Positions 1 through 6,577 of a DNA stretch of 6,630 bases are shown here, piece by piece. The first letter of the stretch is position 1, and each line of letters starts with the position of its first letter. Origin of the DNA: UBA6120 sp964495145 (GTDB taxonomy: Bacteria; Bacillota_I; Bacilli_A; RFN20; CAG-826); contig CAZBUP010000047.1 in the NCBI GenBank assembly GCA_964495145.1, positions 1-6,630 of the forward strand, read 5' to 3'. Both the position numbers and the translations under genes were made by a program. The notes beneath the pieces are model-generated. The model worked only from the letters and a program-made list of their open reading frames with translations. It was not told the origin of the DNA and made no database searches.

Positions 1-1415
1 TGGTGGATGGATTGAACCGACTTGGCAAAAAAGCCATCCTGTGCCTACGGGAACCATCGCTTGGCCCCGTGTTCGGCTTAAAAGGCGGCGCCACCGGTGG
101 CGGTTTGGCCCGGGTGGAACCGGATGAAGAAATCAACCTTCATTTTACCGGCGATATCCACTGCCTGACGTCCGCCGTCAATTTGACCGCCGCCATCATC
201 GACAATCATATTTTCCAAGGAAATGAACTGGGGATCGATCCCAACCATATCGTTTGGAAACGGGTTTTGGACATGAACGATCGGGCTTTGCGCGATGTGG
301 AAGTGGCCCGTGGTCCCAATAACGGGACGCCTCGTCCCGATCATTTCATGATCACGGTCGCCAGCGAACTGATGGCGATCTTATGCTTGGCGGAAACGAT
401 TGATGATTTTGAAAAACGCACCAATGAAGTCATTGTCGCCTACACCTATGGCGATAAGCCGGTTCGCATCGGCGATCTACGGATTTCCCACGCCATCATG
501 AAATTGATGCGGGAAGCCTTTAAGCCGAATTTGGTCCAAACGCTTGAAAACAATCCGGCTTTTATCCACGGCGGTCCCTTTGCCAATATCGCCCATGGAT
601 GCAATTCGCTTACCGCGACGAAACTCGGTTTGAAATTGGGTGACGTTTTGGTAACCGAAGCCGGGTTTGGATCCGATCTCGGGGCAGAGAAGTTCTTTGA
701 CATCAAATGCCGGGTCGGCCATCTTCATCCCGACGCGGCCGTGGTCGTGACGACGATACGGGCCATGAAGTTGCACGGCGGGGCCGCCCTTGAAACATTG
801 AAAGAACCCGACGTTCCATCCTTAATGGCGGGCACCGCCAATTTGAAACGACACGTATCCAACATTCACCGTTTTGGGGTACCGGCCATCATCGCCTTGA
901 ACCGCTTCGACACCGATTCCGATGAAGAGATTAAAGCCTTGGCCGATTGGGCTTTTAAAGAAGGATACCCCTTTGCCGTCAACGATGCCTTTCGACTGGG
1001 CGGAGCCGGGGCCGTTCCCCTTGCGAATAAAGTCGTCGAAATATTGGAAACCACCCATGCTAAATATGCCCCGTTATATCCATTGAATTCATCGATTGAA
1101 GAAAAAATAAGCAGGATTTGTAAGGATATTTACGGCGCCGGCGAAGTGTCGTTCTCTCAGAAAGCTTTGGACCAAATCGAACGATACCGGGCTTTGGGCT
1201 ATGATTCTTTGCCGATTTGCATGGCAAAAACCCCGCAGTCGTTGACTGACGATCCTAACGTGCTGAACGCACCAAAGGGATTCACCATCAACATCCGTGA
1301 AGTCGATCTGTCGGCCGGGGCCGGGTTCATCGTGCCCTTGACCGGCGACGTGATGACGATGCCGGGACTCGGAAAAATCCCCGGAGCCGTCAAGATGCAG
1401 GACGAACCATGGTAA
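1..1415 (+). CDS. fhs: Formate-tetrahydrofolate ligase, 5'-truncated by the window edge
   Basis: Known role: this cytoplasmic enzyme makes 10-formyltetrahydrofolate from formate, tetrahydrofolate and ATP, feeding one-carbon metabolism (purines, formyl-Met-tRNA) and the Wood-Ljungdahl methyl branch where present. Seen: 470 residues are readable from codon 3, with no stop before the left edge. Recognisable blocks include REPSLGP (residues 16-22 of the visible part), the glycine-rich GLKGGATGGG (25-34), NLHFTGDIH, and VTTIRAMKLHGG (249-260). The family is usually about 555-560 residues, so roughly the first 85, including the ATP-binding P-loop, lie outside the window. GTG at position 3 is an internal codon, not a start. 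Odd points: the glycine-rich signature has Thr and Leu where Ala and Tyr are usual, and the C terminus (ending DEPW) is shorter than the usual tail. It overlaps the next gene by 7 bp. The family assignment is very safe. Whether the substitutions matter is unknown. Confidence 0.97.
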   Translation, partial: VDGLNRLGKKAILCLREPSLGPVFGLKGGATGGGLARVEPDEEINLHFTGDIHCLTSAVNLTAAIIDNHIFQGNELGIDPNHIVWKRVLDMNDRALRDVEVARGPNNGTPRPDHFMITVASELMAILCLAETIDDFEKRTNEVIVAYTYGDKPVRIGDLRISHAIMKLMREAFKPNLVQTLENNPAFIHGGPFANIAHGCNSLTATKLGLKLGDVLVTEAGFGSDLGAEKFFDIKCRVGHLHPDAAVVVTTIRAMKLHGGAALETLKEPDVPSLMAGTANLKRHVSNIHRFGVPAIIALNRFDTDSDEEIKALADWAFKEGYPFAVNDAFRLGGAGAVPLANKVVEILETTHAKYAPLYPLNSSIEEKISRICKDIYGAGEVSFSQKALDQIERYRALGYDSLPICMAKTPQSLTDDPNVLNAPKGFTINIREVDLSAGAGFIVPLTGDVMTMPGLGKIPGAVKMQDEPW

Positions 1416-1642
1416 CCCCGATTAAATACGGGCTCGGGGACACCGTCGAAATGAAACGTCCCCATCCGTGTGAAACCCATAGCCGCCTCTTCAAAATCGT
1501 GCGTGTGGGGGCTGACATCAAACTGACCTGCCTGGGCTGCGGCCATGTGGTGATGATGACTCGCGATTTGTTCAACAAACGGGTCAAACGCGTGACTGAC
1601 GTCGCCCCGCCCTCGCCAAAACCCGAAATAGACTCCTACTAA
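1409..1642 (+). CDS. DUF951 family protein (YyzM-like), possible small zinc-binding protein
   Basis: A 77-residue protein with the hallmarks of DUF951: GDTVEMKRPHPC (residues 10-21), then a short beta-rich core and CLGCGHVVMMTR (41-52). Cys21, Cys41, Cys44 and possibly His19 or His46 could form a metal site. That is inferred from their arrangement, and I know of no established function for the family. No signal peptide or membrane segment is visible, so it should be cytoplasmic. The ATG at 1409 is chosen because the family motif begins within ten residues of it and an AGGA sequence (1399-1402) lies 6 nt upstream. The start overlaps the fhs stop (ATGGTAA), so translational coupling to fhs is likely. 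The last dozen residues after VTDVA are proline-rich and look like a lineage-specific tail. Its TAA stop lies inside the loop of the terminator-like hairpin that follows. Confidence 0.93.
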   Translation: MVTPIKYGLGDTVEMKRPHPCETHSRLFKIVRVGADIKLTCLGCGHVVMMTRDLFNKRVKRVTDVAPPSPKPEIDSY

Positions 1643-1658
1643 TTGGTAGGAGTTTTTT
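1630..1658 (+). terminator. Intrinsic terminator hairpin overlapping stop codon and downstream RBS
   Basis: ACTCCTAC (1632-1639) pairs perfectly with GTAGGAGT (1646-1653) around a 6-nt loop. Outer G-U and A-U pairs at 1631/1654 and 1630/1655 are possible. The 3' arm runs straight into a six-T run (1653-1658). This is the classic shape of a rho-independent terminator for the fhs-DUF951 unit, although the stem holds only four G-C pairs and may leak. The TAA of the DUF951 gene (1640-1642) is in the loop, and the 3' arm is also the Shine-Dalgarno sequence of the transporter gene. The element could therefore act as an attenuator or a translational switch instead of, or as well as, a plain terminator. 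Confidence 0.8.
1646..1652 (+). promoter_or_regulatory. Ribosome binding site of the first ABC transporter gene, within the terminator stem
   Basis: GTAGGAG lies 8 nt before TTG at 1661, good Shine-Dalgarno spacing. This decides the start at 1661 over the more upstream TTG at 1643, which lies within the hairpin and has no comparable site before it. All seven bases are paired when the hairpin forms, so the site would be hidden in the folded RNA. Confidence 0.8.
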
Positions 1659-1660
1659 AT

Positions 1661-3706
1661 TTGATTAGGTTGGAGCACATCACCAAGATTTTTCGAGACG
1701 GGACTACGTCAAAAACCGCACTTGACGACGTCAGCCTCTGTTTCGACGATACGGGACTGGTCGTCATCATGGGACCATCCGGTTGCGGAAAAACGACCCT
1801 TTTGAATATCATTGGGTTATTGGATGAAGCGAGCTCGGGCATCTATTCCCTTGATGGGGTGGATACAAAACGATTTGGCAATGTTGATCGGGAAAGACAT
1901 CGCCGCGAAACCTTCGCTTGCCTGTTCCAACACTATTTTCTCTTAGATGGCTTCTCCGCTTACGAGAACGCCCGTTTGGCCGAAACATTCGTTCCCGGGC
2001 AAAATCAATCGAACACAGAAACCTTGCATCAGCGCTTCGCCGATTTTGGCCTTGGTGGCATCATGAACCAACCAAGCGAGACACTATCTGGAGGCGAAGC
2101 CCAACGAACTGGCTTGATCCGGGCTTTGGTCAAAGACACCCCGATCATCATCGCCGATGAACCGACTGGGGCCCTTGACCAGACCAACGGCAATACCTTA
2201 ATGAATCGGCTTAAAGTGGAAGCCACTCGGCGATTAATTATTGTCGTCACCCATGACCAAGAAGTGGCAAAACGCCATGCCGATCGATTGATTATTTTAC
2301 AAGATGGAAAGATTGTAAACGATCAGACCATTAATAAAACCAGCCCTCTAATGGCGTCTCATATCAGAAAATCCCTCTCCCAAAGCAATGTGACCCTGAT
2401 CAATCGCCGTTTCTATCAATTATCGCGCCGGCGGCTCCGCTTTGCCTTCCTCAGTTTGCTCATCGGCTTGGTTACCGGGCTACTGACGCTCGGTCTCCAT
2501 CACGGAGGGCCGATTCTGGCCAGTCGTCATCCGCTTCAATATCCCGATTACAACGTGTTTTACTTGCGTAAACGAGAAACGATACCGATCGAAAACACCC
2601 CGATGAACCTCGTTCGATACGAGCGACCGAAATGGGATGAATTATCGAATACGGGAATTGATTTGTCACGCGCTTACATCGATGTGTCATTACGAGGTAT
2701 CTTCAACGGAGGATCTTATGTCTCCATTGACGGGGTCCGTTTGTCGAATATGGAATTTCGCCCATTAATGGGCCAGGATTTTCCCTTTCCCAGCCAGGAT
2801 CGGTTTGATTATGTTTACGTTAATCATGCTGCTTATGAGAAAATGAGCGCTTTTGTTGAAAACGGCAACCTCCCGCGACTGGAGTTCACCACGGGCTTGA
2901 CAACCAGTTTTCGCCACGAGCAAGTAGTGGTCGACACCCTTGAGTGCCATCGGGAATTGACGATTATCGATGTGATTGAATCAAACGCGGTCATGCAAAG
3001 CCCGATTTTGTATTATTCTCACGTGGGGGCTAGACGTTGGTTGGAAAACATTGAAGTCATCAATCTTTCAATCCAAATGGGATATTCGGTTTCTTGGTAT
3101 GAGCGCATCTCCATGGGGATGAACGGCGATACGATTACCAACTTTGAACTCCTAATTGCTTTTCCAGATTCTGATTCAGTTTTGGAAAGATATCCCAAAA
3201 TGCTTGAAAACAACGATTTTTCTTGGGATTCAAGCTACCATCAGGATCGAGCTTTGTTGAGTTCGGTAGTCACCGCCATCGACTACGGGCTGCTGTTTTT
3301 CGTGACCATCGGCGCGGTGTCCAGCGTTTTGACCTTAGCGTTGTCGCTGAGCCGCGTCTATGTTGAACAGCGGCGACGCTTAGCCATCTTATGGGAACTC
3401 GGCTATCCGCTTCGTACGTTGAAAAACACAATTTTGGCCATGGGCCGACGGATGGCAATCACCGCCATCGCGGTTGCCTTTGCCTTGATACCGGCCCTGA
3501 CGTGGCTAGTCAATGAAGTGATTGAAAAACGATATGGATTAAGTCGTATTATCCAAATCCCGTGGTTTGAATACCAAGGCGTCGCCCTAGCGGTCCCGGT
3601 TGGGATCCTTATTTTGGTGCTTTCAATCGTCGAGGCCACCACCCGCATTTTGGTGTCGTCTTTGAAAACGAAGGTCCTGATTCAAGAGTTGGCAGACGAT
3701 GATTGA
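1661..3706 (+). CDS. Fused ABC ATPase-FtsX permease, MacB-like half-transporter with single-module extracytoplasmic domain
   Basis: A 681-residue protein. Its N-terminal ATPase (about 1-221) is of the LolD/MacB type and complete: Walker A GPSGCGKTT (38-46), Q-loop Gln90, signature LSGGEAQR (142-149), Walker B IIIADE (162-167), D-loop GALD (170-173) and H-loop His198. A membrane helix follows at about 261-279. Then comes an extracytoplasmic domain of about 260 residues, and three helices at about 542-563, 598-617 and 639-658. The segment RRRLAILWELGYPLRTLK after helix 2 resembles the coupling region of FtsX permeases. Known: such proteins couple cytoplasmic ATP use to movement of an outside domain, for export, lipoprotein handling or antimicrobial resistance. 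The substrate here is unknown. The start is TTG at 1661, set by the Shine-Dalgarno site at 1646-1652, and the gene overlaps the next by 8 bp. No separate promoter is evident, so read-through from fhs-DUF951 is likely. I do not recognise a specific named system. Confidence 0.9.
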   Translation: MIRLEHITKIFRDGTTSKTALDDVSLCFDDTGLVVIMGPSGCGKTTLLNIIGLLDEASSGIYSLDGVDTKRFGNVDRERHRRETFACLFQHYFLLDGFSAYENARLAETFVPGQNQSNTETLHQRFADFGLGGIMNQPSETLSGGEAQRTGLIRALVKDTPIIIADEPTGALDQTNGNTLMNRLKVEATRRLIIVVTHDQEVAKRHADRLIILQDGKIVNDQTINKTSPLMASHIRKSLSQSNVTLINRRFYQLSRRRLRFAFLSLLIGLVTGLLTLGLHHGGPILASRHPLQYPDYNVFYLRKRETIPIENTPMNLVRYERPKWDELSNTGIDLSRAYIDVSLRGIFNGGSYVSIDGVRLSNMEFRPLMGQDFPFPSQDRFDYVYVNHAAYEKMSAFVENGNLPRLEFTTGLTTSFRHEQVVVDTLECHRELTIIDVIESNAVMQSPILYYSHVGARRWLENIEVINLSIQMGYSVSWYERISMGMNGDTITNFELLIAFPDSDSVLERYPKMLENNDFSWDSSYHQDRALLSSVVTAIDYGLLFFVTIGAVSSVLTLALSLSRVYVEQRRRLAILWELGYPLRTLKNTILAMGRRMAITAIAVAFALIPALTWLVNEVIEKRYGLSRIIQIPWFEYQGVALAVPVGILILVLSIVEATTRILVSSLKTKVLIQELADDD

Positions 3707-6449
3707 CATCAAGAAACTGCGGCAAAAATATCATCGCGCCTACGTGATTAACGGCCTGGATTTGACCCTGCCGCGCCATGGGCTCATCGGCATCTGGGGT
3801 CCTTCCGGCAGCGGAAAAAGCAGCTTATTGAAAATCCTAGCCGGTTTGTTGCCGTTTGAGGGAAAAGTACTCGTGCAGTCCTGGGATTTGGGAGCCTTGT
3901 CCTACGATGGACGTTTAGACTGGCGCTTAACCCAAGTCGGATTGCTTTACCAATCGTATCGGTTGTTTGAAAACGAAACCGTGGCGTGGAACCTTGGGTT
4001 ACCCTTACGATTGCTTGGGCATCGACCAGAACTCATCCATCGTCAAGTGACCGATTGGCTCAATCGAGTCGGTCTCTTTGATCAATGCAATCGCCGGGCC
4101 GGCACGTTGTCGGGTGGCGAAAAACAGCGGTTAGCGGCCGCCCGGACTTTGATCAAACAACCGCGGATCATCTTGGCCGATGAGCCGACCGCGGCTCTTG
4201 ACCAAGCCAATAAAATTGCCATATTTAATCTCTTTTGCCAGATGAAGGAACAACGCCTTATCGTCGTCGTCAGTCATGAAAAGGAACTCTTGGAACAATA
4301 CGCGGATACGATTTATCGTTTACAAGACGGCAAATTAATCGATTCATTTCAACCGCGTCAACCGATATATATTGGAAAAATGACGAATCAAAGACTACCG
4401 GGAGTGATCCACCGGGGGCGTCTACCGTGGTCGTTTTGCTACCGTCACGCCGCCAGTGACATGAAAGCCCATCGATGGCGGTACCGCTTGGGTCAAGCGA
4501 TGTTGACTTTGGCGTTACTAGGCACCGGAATCGGCTTGCATCTAGCCACGAACATTTCCAAAAAAATGGCGACTACCTTCGATCACATGATGGGGCAGCC
4601 CGGGCTTCAAATCACCTCCAATCAAAGACCGTTGGGATACTTGGAAACCCTGCATGGGGCCGAAGAGGATTCGCTCCAATCGATCATGGAGCGCTATTCA
4701 GATTACGAGATGAGAAAGGGGGTTTCCTATCGCCATGACATCAATGGCCTATTTCCCGATCGGAACCAAATGTTCATCGTGACGAGCGGCCCCATCGTCA
4801 CTTTGCCGAGTTTCCAAGCCCGTCATTTGGCCGATTCGCTAACGTTTAAGGAAATGAACATTGTCCATGAAAATCTAGCCGATGACGAAATCTTCTTGGC
4901 TACCCCGGAAACCGACATGAAAATGATCGCCCGGCAATTACGATGCGAAGACAACGAAACGGCCATCAATCTAAAACTGACCAATCAAGAAGTTTTCGTG
5001 GGCGCCGGTTTCGCCAATTTCAGCTGGCAATACGAAGACGAACAATTATGGCGGTTAGCCGGCATCGTCATGAGTGAACGCGCCCTAGTATTGCATTCCA
5101 ATCCGCGATTCAACGAATTTGTGTTTGAAACCTCGATGCGGTTTCCCACCAGCCATGACCTAGAAGGTCCGTTGGAACGGCCTTGGGTATTGCGGAAGGC
5201 CTTTTGCCTATTGTATGACGGCGACCAAAATGTCTTGCAAACCCTGTCTCAGGACATCGCTTTGAAAAACTATCGGTTTGATGCCATCAATGAGAATTAT
5301 CTTCCGACCTACTGTCCAAGGTTCGGACCTTGCCCGCTTCAACGCTATGTTGTGTTGTTTGATCCCTGGGCCGGTCTCAGCGAGGCCGAAATCGCCTACA
5401 TCCAAAGGATGGAACCGGATTTAGCTCCTTCGCTAATCGGAACCGAAGGCGGTTATTTGATTCATCCCGAAGCGATGATTTCCGGCTTTGCCCACGAGAC
5501 ATTCGTCGCTGGCAATACCTTGGCCATCGAACAGGCCATCGATTGGTTTTCATGGACGGAACCCGCTCAAGAACTCGACCGACTGCCGCCCGGAACCGCC
5601 CGTGGGTACTATCAAGACCAAAGCGACCAAGCGTTGCGATTAAGGCCTTGCCCGGATTCGGGATATCATGGTTTTCTTCCTGCGAACACGAACGAAATTG
5701 CCATCTCGACTGGTTTGGCCCAAGTCCTGTTTGGCCGCTTGCCGGACATCGGGGCCACGATGCATTACGCCACCCGCTTCGTCGTCGGACAAGAACAAGA
5801 AGCGATCCGTAGCGAATTCCATCGCGTCGAATTGACGATCACCGCCTTGGTTGACGACAAGGAAATGAACCTTTATGGGGGCCCCCTTTGGTCGCGTCGG
5901 TTTTTCATCGAACGAATGGGCATCCGCGAGGATACCTTGCGCCCGTTGACGGTGATGTTCGAAGGGGATCCCGACCGGCTTGAAGCATCGGCCCAACGCA
6001 TCAAGCGAACGTTCCCTCATCTTGACATCAGTTTTCCCATGGCCGAACTGCACCGCCAAATCAAAACGATGACCACCAACATCAACTACGTGGTGGTGGC
6101 CATGGCCGGGTTTGCCGGCGTCAATGCGCTGGTCCTGGCGCTTTTAGTGACCAATCTCTCGTGGCTGGACATGGCCAAGGACCGGCGTTTGCTCTTCGAA
6201 ATGGGGGCTTCAAGCGACAACGTCCGCCAATTGATGGCAGCCCGGATCGTTTGGCTGTTTGGATCTGCTTTTGTCTTCGCCGTCTTGGGAGTGGTTTCCG
6301 CCAGCATCCCGATTGAGAAGTTCCTGGCCGAGTATTTTTCCACTCCGATTCAAAATGCCTTTCCCGGACTTGCCGTTACCATGATGCTGGCCTTGACGTT
6401 GATGTTAGGGTCGATTGTCGCGGGGATCAACCGATTTCGGCGTCCTTAA
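3699..6449 (+). CDS. Fused ABC ATPase-FtsX permease with doubled extracytoplasmic domain, partner of the preceding gene
   Basis: A 916-residue protein. The N-terminal ATPase (about 1-217) is complete: Walker A GPSGSGKSS (34-42), Q-loop Gln85, signature LSGGEKQR (137-144), Walker B IILADE (157-162), D-loop AALD (165-168) and His193. Helix 1 lies at about 264-283, and helices 2-4 at about 796-818, 848-868 and 889-910, the FtsX/MacB layout. DRRLLFEMGASSDNVRQL after helix 2 is the usual FtsX coupling-type segment. The extracytoplasmic part (about 284-795) is about 510 residues, twice that of its neighbour. By eye it holds two similar modules, near 397-538 and 666-778, and five cysteines (416, 503, 539, 545, 651). 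The ATG at 3699 overlaps the upstream stop (ATGATTGA). Only a weak AAGAG (3684-3688) precedes it, so coupled translation and an equimolar partner are likely. With both ATPases intact, a heterodimer with two working sites is the simplest inference. The substrate is unknown. Confidence 0.9.
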   Translation: MIDIKKLRQKYHRAYVINGLDLTLPRHGLIGIWGPSGSGKSSLLKILAGLLPFEGKVLVQSWDLGALSYDGRLDWRLTQVGLLYQSYRLFENETVAWNLGLPLRLLGHRPELIHRQVTDWLNRVGLFDQCNRRAGTLSGGEKQRLAAARTLIKQPRIILADEPTAALDQANKIAIFNLFCQMKEQRLIVVVSHEKELLEQYADTIYRLQDGKLIDSFQPRQPIYIGKMTNQRLPGVIHRGRLPWSFCYRHAASDMKAHRWRYRLGQAMLTLALLGTGIGLHLATNISKKMATTFDHMMGQPGLQITSNQRPLGYLETLHGAEEDSLQSIMERYSDYEMRKGVSYRHDINGLFPDRNQMFIVTSGPIVTLPSFQARHLADSLTFKEMNIVHENLADDEIFLATPETDMKMIARQLRCEDNETAINLKLTNQEVFVGAGFANFSWQYEDEQLWRLAGIVMSERALVLHSNPRFNEFVFETSMRFPTSHDLEGPLERPWVLRKAFCLLYDGDQNVLQTLSQDIALKNYRFDAINENYLPTYCPRFGPCPLQRYVVLFDPWAGLSEAEIAYIQRMEPDLAPSLIGTEGGYLIHPEAMISGFAHETFVAGNTLAIEQAIDWFSWTEPAQELDRLPPGTARGYYQDQSDQALRLRPCPDSGYHGFLPANTNEIAISTGLAQVLFGRLPDIGATMHYATRFVVGQEQEAIRSEFHRVELTITALVDDKEMNLYGGPLWSRRFFIERMGIREDTLRPLTVMFEGDPDRLEASAQRIKRTFPHLDISFPMAELHRQIKTMTTNINYVVVAMAGFAGVNALVLALLVTNLSWLDMAKDRRLLFEMGASSDNVRQLMAARIVWLFGSAFVFAVLGVVSASIPIEKFLAEYFSTPIQNAFPGLAVTMMLALTLMLGSIVAGINRFRRP

Positions 6450-6496
6450 CACTGATTTTTGTTTGATTGGCTGCGTCTAGAAAAAGCGGTATCAAT

Positions 6497-6525
6497 GAAA
6501 AAAGGCGGCGCTCGCCTTGACTTTT
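6497..6525. terminator. Hairpin after the transporter operon, possible weak or bidirectional terminator
   Basis: AAGGCG (6502-6507) pairs with CGCCTT (6513-6518) around a 5-nt loop. On the + strand the T run is interrupted (GACTTTT), which makes it a weak terminator for the transporter genes ending at 6449. On the - strand the stem is followed at once by six T, the better terminator shape, but no - strand gene is visible that would need it here. It may serve both directions or only slow + strand transcription. Confidence 0.45.
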
Positions 6526-6545
6526 ACCTAGTTATTAAATAAAGT
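6517..6545 (+). promoter_or_regulatory. Putative sigma-A-type promoter for the last gene
   Basis: TTGACT (6517-6522) matches the -35 consensus at five of six bases. A 17-nt spacer leads to TAAAGT (6540-6545), which matches TATAAT at four of six, in an A/T-rich stretch. Transcription would start near 6552, leaving a short leader before the ribosome binding site. The -35 box overlaps the 3' arm of the preceding hairpin. This is a reading by eye, and other -10 registers such as TATTAA (6533-6538) have worse spacing. Confidence 0.5.
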
Positions 6546-6563
6546 AAAGTAATTCTAATCAAT

Positions 6564-6571
6564 AAAGAGGG
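6564..6571 (+). promoter_or_regulatory. Ribosome binding site of the last gene
   Basis: AAAGAGGG ends 6 nt before the ATG at 6578. It is a strong Shine-Dalgarno sequence at good spacing and fixes the start of the partial gene. Confidence 0.75.
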
Positions 6572-6577
6572 CACCCT

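Noticed and set aside
3..5. GTG at position 3 as the true start of fhs
   Set aside because: Family alignment places this codon about 85 residues into the protein, and the P-loop that must precede it would be missing. The gene is cut by the window edge.
1540..1645. A dedicated promoter for the transporter operon just upstream of 1661
   Set aside because: I found no pair of -35 and -10 boxes with acceptable match and spacing in the end of the DUF951 gene. A weak or alternative-sigma promoter cannot be excluded.
1643..1660. An in-frame TTG at 1643 that would add six residues to the first transporter protein
   Set aside because: It lies inside the hairpin with no Shine-Dalgarno site before it, and the added residues do not belong to the ATPase fold. 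TTG at 1661 has GTAGGAG at ideal spacing and gives the usual MIRLEHITK-type start.
1199..1678. A 159-codon open frame on the - strand across the end of fhs and the DUF951 gene
   Set aside because: It lies opposite two well-conserved genes, its residue composition is poor in recognisable motifs, and it has no convincing start signal. It reflects the codon bias of the + strand.
5640..6059. A 139-codon open frame on the - strand within the second transporter gene
   Set aside because: The + strand frame is continuous and has clear family structure on both sides. The reverse translation resembles no protein family I recognise.
6455..6496. A second hairpin in the gap after the transporter genes (ATTG...CAAT around CTGC/GCGG)
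   Set aside because: Pairing is short, interrupted and needs a G-U pair, so it is not distinguishable from chance.
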